Assembly: GCA_026770585.1 (NCBI GenBank)
Contig: MU647145.1
Coordinates: 69,870 to 83,764, forward strand
DNA: 13,895 nucleotides
Source of the DNA: Baffinella frigidus
Taxonomy: Eukaryota; Cryptophyceae; Cryptomonadales; Baffinellaceae
Direction: 5' to 3'
Shown here: positions 11,140-13,895 of the stretch, one piece after another
Layout: the number at the start of each line of letters is the position of its first letter
Position numbering within the stretch: the stretch's first letter is position 1
The notes under the pieces: model-generated
Databases searched by the model: none
The model's input: the letters and a program-made list of their open reading frames with translations, nothing else
Told to the model about the DNA's origin: nothing
Translations under genes and position numbers: made by a program

Positions 11140-11511
11140 TGGTTGTTCACGAAATCCCTGCGTAGCACGCTGCTGTGGTGTCGGAAATGCGGGTTGCGTC
11201 GCAGAGCCAGCGACTTAAACACAACGTCTTCACTCGACGCGCAAAGAATACACACATTACCCCACCGTCCTGGCACTCCCCTGCCCTGCCATCCCGCACG
11301 ACCGCAGCCAGCGCCGACAGAAGCCTCACGCTCTGCTGTCCGAATTAACGTCTGACGCAGCGTATGCGCAAACCTAGGCCATGAGGATGATGGCACGCAA
11401 CGTCACTGGTCGCTTCCACGCGACGTGACGTCGCCCCCCCCCCCTCCCGCAAGGGCAGTCTCCGTTCGCACACCTTACCCGTGCTCTCAGACGACCAGCC
11501 ATGGAGCTTAC
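11140..11511. other. Stretch with a possible minus-strand exon
   Basis: No gene is firmly supported. On the minus strand, 11150-11290 reads SSEDVVFKSLALRRNPHFRH and then HSSVLRRDF, which is protein-like and could continue the candidate gene at 11512-12105, but no acceptor in the right phase was found. A run of 12 C residues (about 11433-11445) lies downstream of it. The plus-strand frame here is the read-through of the RPN11 fragment. Confidence 0.25.
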
Positions 11512-12105
11512 TTGGTCAAGCGCGCCCCAAGGAGGGGTCCTTTCAGCCAGAGGTGTTCACGGAGACCAAAGAACTCCACCCCCTGAGAAGCCTTCAGCTG
11601 CGAAAGCTGCGGCTTCCGCTGGCTCTGCTCCCACGACATTTTCGTCAGATCCTCGGGGATCACGGTGGGCCTGGAAGCAGAGGTCTGGCGCTACAGGAAC
11701 GCCCCATGCAGGGTCGGCAAGGAAACCCGATGCAACGTGCACCGTGTGTCGGCGTTGCTGGGGCATAGCGGGAAGAAGGCGAGGCCTGGGCCTGCTCCTT
11801 GGGGTCCGAAGAGCCGCTGACGAGGCAGGCCACCTTCGGTCCAGTCCCTCTCTCTACCTTTGCTTGCTGGGGTTGGTGCTGCAGGGAGGGGGGGGGGCAG
11901 GGGGGAAACTCACCATGATGAAAAGCTTGTTCATGGTGTTGAAAATTCTTGGTGAGAGCTGCGCTGAGCTCCAAGCGGTGGCGAACGGACGCGGTGATCA
12001 CACGTCCCTCTTGGTCTTGTCCGATTTGTACCAGAGATTTTGACCATCAAAATCCAGCTGGAGTAAAGTCACTCGCTGCCGGGCGGCGAAAAGATTGATG
12101 GGCAT
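11512..12105 (-). CDS. Candidate three-exon gene start, unknown protein
   Basis: A minus-strand model with exons 12105-12004, 11958-11914 and 11690-11512 gives 108 codons in matching phases. The first exon (MPINLFAARQRVTLLQ, then LDFDGQNLWYKSDKTKRD) ends at GTGTGA. The second (LSPRIFNTMNKLFIM) follows CAGCGCAG and ends at GTGAGT, a consensus donor. The third follows TTCCTGTAG, reads VIPEDLTKMSWEQSQRKPQL and then GVEFFGLREHLWLKGPLLG, and ends at GTAAGC. The third exon is G/C-rich at third positions, better than the plus-strand frame. Weak points: the first intron would be only 45 nt, a 180-codon plus-strand frame with a strong ATG context (11501) overlaps everything, and the start collides with that of the gene at 12098. 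No family was recognised. Confidence 0.3.
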
Positions 12106-13000
12106 GGCTGGACGAGCGGCGCAGACAACGATCGCGTTTTCGCAGCTGCCGCCGCCCGTCTTCCTCGCGGCCGCGACGCCGCCCCGCCGGGCGGATTCTT
12201 CCAACGAGGGCTTCCCTGAGGAGCAGGAACAAAACGTGGGCAAGATGGAGGGCAGGCGCTGGTTCGAGGACGAGAGAGAAGTCCACGCTGCCCGCCGAGA
12301 AGTTCTGGTGAGCGGATTCGTGTCATCTGTATACGATGCCTCTCACAACAGCCTTTTGCCCAACGCCGCACGCGTCCTGGAGGCATCCATCTCCTCAAAG
12401 TGACAATGAAGGCAGAGGAGGGAGGCACACTCTGATACCGCATGAAAAGATCAGGGAGGCACTCTGGTATACCCCATAACCAGAAGATCGCCTGGTGCGC
12501 AGGAAGTCGCGTTTTCTTCCTGGGCGCTGTTTCGATTGGAACAAAACGCGGGCAAGAGAATGGAGGAAAGGCGGCGCTGGTTCGAGGACGAGACAGAAGT
12601 CCACGCGGCCCGCGTTGAAGTTCTGGTGAGCGGATTCTTCCATTACGTTGCCCCCTCCCAAGTGCATCCGCCCCAACGCCCATCCCGCCCTGGTGGCAGC
12701 CTTCTCCTGCAATTGACACAGGCGGGGGCTGGTGCGCAGAAAGCCTCGCTCTCCGCCTGGGCGCTTCTTCGCGTGGCTGTCCGCGTGGCGACGGTTCGAG
12801 TGGTCAAGCGAAATTTCCTGGCGTGGGCTCTCGGCGCCGCTGCTCCTTCTTTTGGCGGAAGAGGGCAGGCGGCGAGAAGGGGGGTGGGTGGGTGGGACAA
12901 GGCGGCGATAGTGCAGCGATGGCGAGACGGGTGTGTTGACCCCTCCCTCTGTAGAATTGCGGCGAATTCAGCACACATGCCGAGATTTTTGAAGCACTGA
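12098..13000 (+). CDS. Three-exon gene with tandemly duplicated phase-0 exons
   Basis: Exons 12098-12307, 12503-12625 and 12740-13000 give about 197 residues ending TGA. Exon 1 ends with EQNVGKMEGRRWFEDEREVH and AARREVL; exon 2 reads EVAFSSWALFRL and then EQNAGKRMEERRRWFEDETE, VHAARVEVL; exon 3 opens KASLSAWALLRVAVRVATVR. Exons 1 and 2 share their 3' halves, exons 2 and 3 their 5' ends. Both introns begin GTGAGCGGATTC and end CTGGTGCGCAG and have lengths divisible by three (195 and 114), so exon plus intron was duplicated as a unit. The copies differ by a 6-bp indel and substitutions that keep frame, and third positions are G/C-rich. Intron 2 is itself open and could be retained. The ATG at 12104 has better context than 12098; upstream exons are possible. 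Tryptophans spaced 22 residues apart in exon 3 recall Sfi1-type helical repeats, a weak resemblance. Function unknown. Confidence 0.55.
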
Positions 13001-13303
13001 CATATCTTGGCATCCCTGGAATCGATCGTGTTGTCCCTCTTCGACGTCCTGCCAGGAAGTCCTCCTTATGTACTATAAATCAAAAGTCTGGGGACGCTGG
13101 GAGCGCGGGAGCTGAGGGTTCTTGTTCTGGAACGCAGGTGCAAGGCACGGAGACGATGGCGCGAGGTACACCCCCACACACCTCCGAACCCAACCTCTGT
13201 CCCGAAGCCCTGCTCGCTCCAAGCATTCCACACAGGATCACTGCTGAGACTCGGAAGCATCCCACACAAGATCGCTGGTGAGAATCTCCCTCAGACCCTC
13301 TGA
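13001..13303. promoter_or_regulatory. Intergenic region with TATA-like box and direct repeat
   Basis: TATAAAT at 13074-13080 lies 74 nt after the preceding stop codon and could be a TATA box for the open frame to the right. A 29-bp direct repeat follows (13221-13249 and 13255-13283, four mismatches, beginning AAGCAT[T/C]CCACACA). A short frame from the ATG at 13156 (MARGTPPHTSEPNLCPEALL) runs to a donor-like TG|GTGAGA at 13278, but joining it to the frame at 13304 would need an intron shorter than 30 nt, so they are not linked here. Confidence 0.35.
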
Positions 13304-13895
13304 AGCTCCGACCCTTCGCAGTTGCGCGAGTCTCCGGCTCTGCAGCGGCGCCTCGATGCCTTGCAAGCGGCGCTCTCCACGCCGTGGCCTACCGCCGCGG
13401 CATCTCCTCCATCCCCTCCCCGTCGCTCGCCCCCCCCGGCAAACACACATTCTACGCGGGATGGTGGCTCCTCGCAACACGCACAGCGCGGACAGACTGT
13501 CCCGCGCGAGGGGGAGGAGGGGGGCACTGGTGGAGAAGCCGCTGGTGGGGACGAGGGGGGGGGCAGTTGGGAAGAGGATCGGCAGAGGCATCGGGAGGAT
13601 CGAGTGGCGAGCAGCGTGGGTGTGTCTGCATCTCCACAGTCTCGGAGAGGGGGGGTTGGGGCTTCATCTCCAGAGCCTCGTACGAGAAGCGGCAACGAGA
13701 GGCAGTCTCCTCCAAGGGCATCGAAGGCTCCGCCGGCGAGAAGCGGCGCGATGCATTCCGCGGCGTGCCCCCCTCCCCCCTCTCCAGATCGCGTCGACCA
13801 CCCCTCCTGGGTCTCTCCTGGGGGCCCGCTCCGGGGAGTGGGGGGAAAGGGTGGGAAGGGGAGGAGGGACGCGGCCTGGCTGCGGCGGGGGGTGG
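13304..13895 (+). CDS. Open low-complexity frame running off the right edge
   Basis: After the TGA at 13301-13303 this frame stays open for 197 codons to the end of the window. It has no ATG before 13751, so it must be an internal exon; a likely acceptor is CCCTTCGCAG at 13321. It begins LRESPALQRRLDALQAAL, a short amphipathic helix, then becomes disordered: Pro/Ser-rich, then Gly/Glu-rich (EGEEGGTGGEAAGGDEGGGS), then Arg/Ser/Pro-rich (SPEPRTRSGNERQSPPRASK). The hydrophilic composition with interspersed acidic residues is more protein-like than the minus-strand frames here, but G/C-rich DNA keeps several frames open by chance. No domain was recognised. Confidence 0.35.

Noticed and set aside
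11035-11355. Plus-strand gene containing the RPN11-like peptide
   Set aside because: The similarity ends at the intron boundary, conserved residues are changed, and the rest of the frame is intron-like or unrelated.

Overview
The window looks like nuclear DNA of a unicellular eukaryote, probably an alga with a secretory-targeted plastid such as a cryptophyte or haptophyte; the exact lineage cannot be fixed from sequence alone. The evidence is GT-AG introns, G/C-rich third codon positions in the recognisable exons, low gene density, heptameric TTTAGGG-like repeats, many short inverted-repeat elements, and a signal-peptide protein carrying an LRLRGG motif near its N-terminus. There is no prokaryotic operon structure.

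The one gene identified by family is RPN11/PSMD14, the zinc JAMM deubiquitinase of the 26S proteasome lid. It is on the minus strand and rebuilt here as eight exons across 3381-7938. The spliced frame is 312 codons including the stop, has no internal stop, and keeps all metal and catalytic residues. Its seven introns hold most of the curious sequence: truncated copies of the following exon's 5' boundary in introns 3, 4 and 5, a miniature inverted-repeat element in intron 5, a hairpin in intron 4, and G/T-rich (sense strand) satellite in intron 3. A diverged fragment of RPN11 exon 1 with its splice donor lies about 3.4 kb away on the plus strand (11057-11139).

Left flank (1-3380): a degenerate telomere-type heptamer array (1-173), the first exon of a secreted or targeted protein on the minus strand (201-443), a divergent candidate plus-strand gene from 1063 with an apparent one-base frameshift, a poorly resolved zone (1743-2750), a candidate minus-strand exon abutting a 136-bp terminal-inverted-repeat element (2904-3039), and a plus-strand terminal exon ending at 3312, tail-to-tail with RPN11 and 68 nt from its stop.

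Right flank (7939-13895): paired hairpins just upstream of RPN11, then about 3 kb dominated by diverged repeats with only weak coding candidates (8206-8517, 9081-9524), then a denser zone. That zone has a candidate minus-strand gene (11512-12105), a plus-strand gene with tandemly duplicated phase-0 exons (12098-13000), and a long open low-complexity frame running off the right edge (13304-13895). Apart from RPN11 and possibly the secreted protein, no gene here was matched to a known family, and gene models other than RPN11 are inferred from reading frame, third-position composition and splice signals only.
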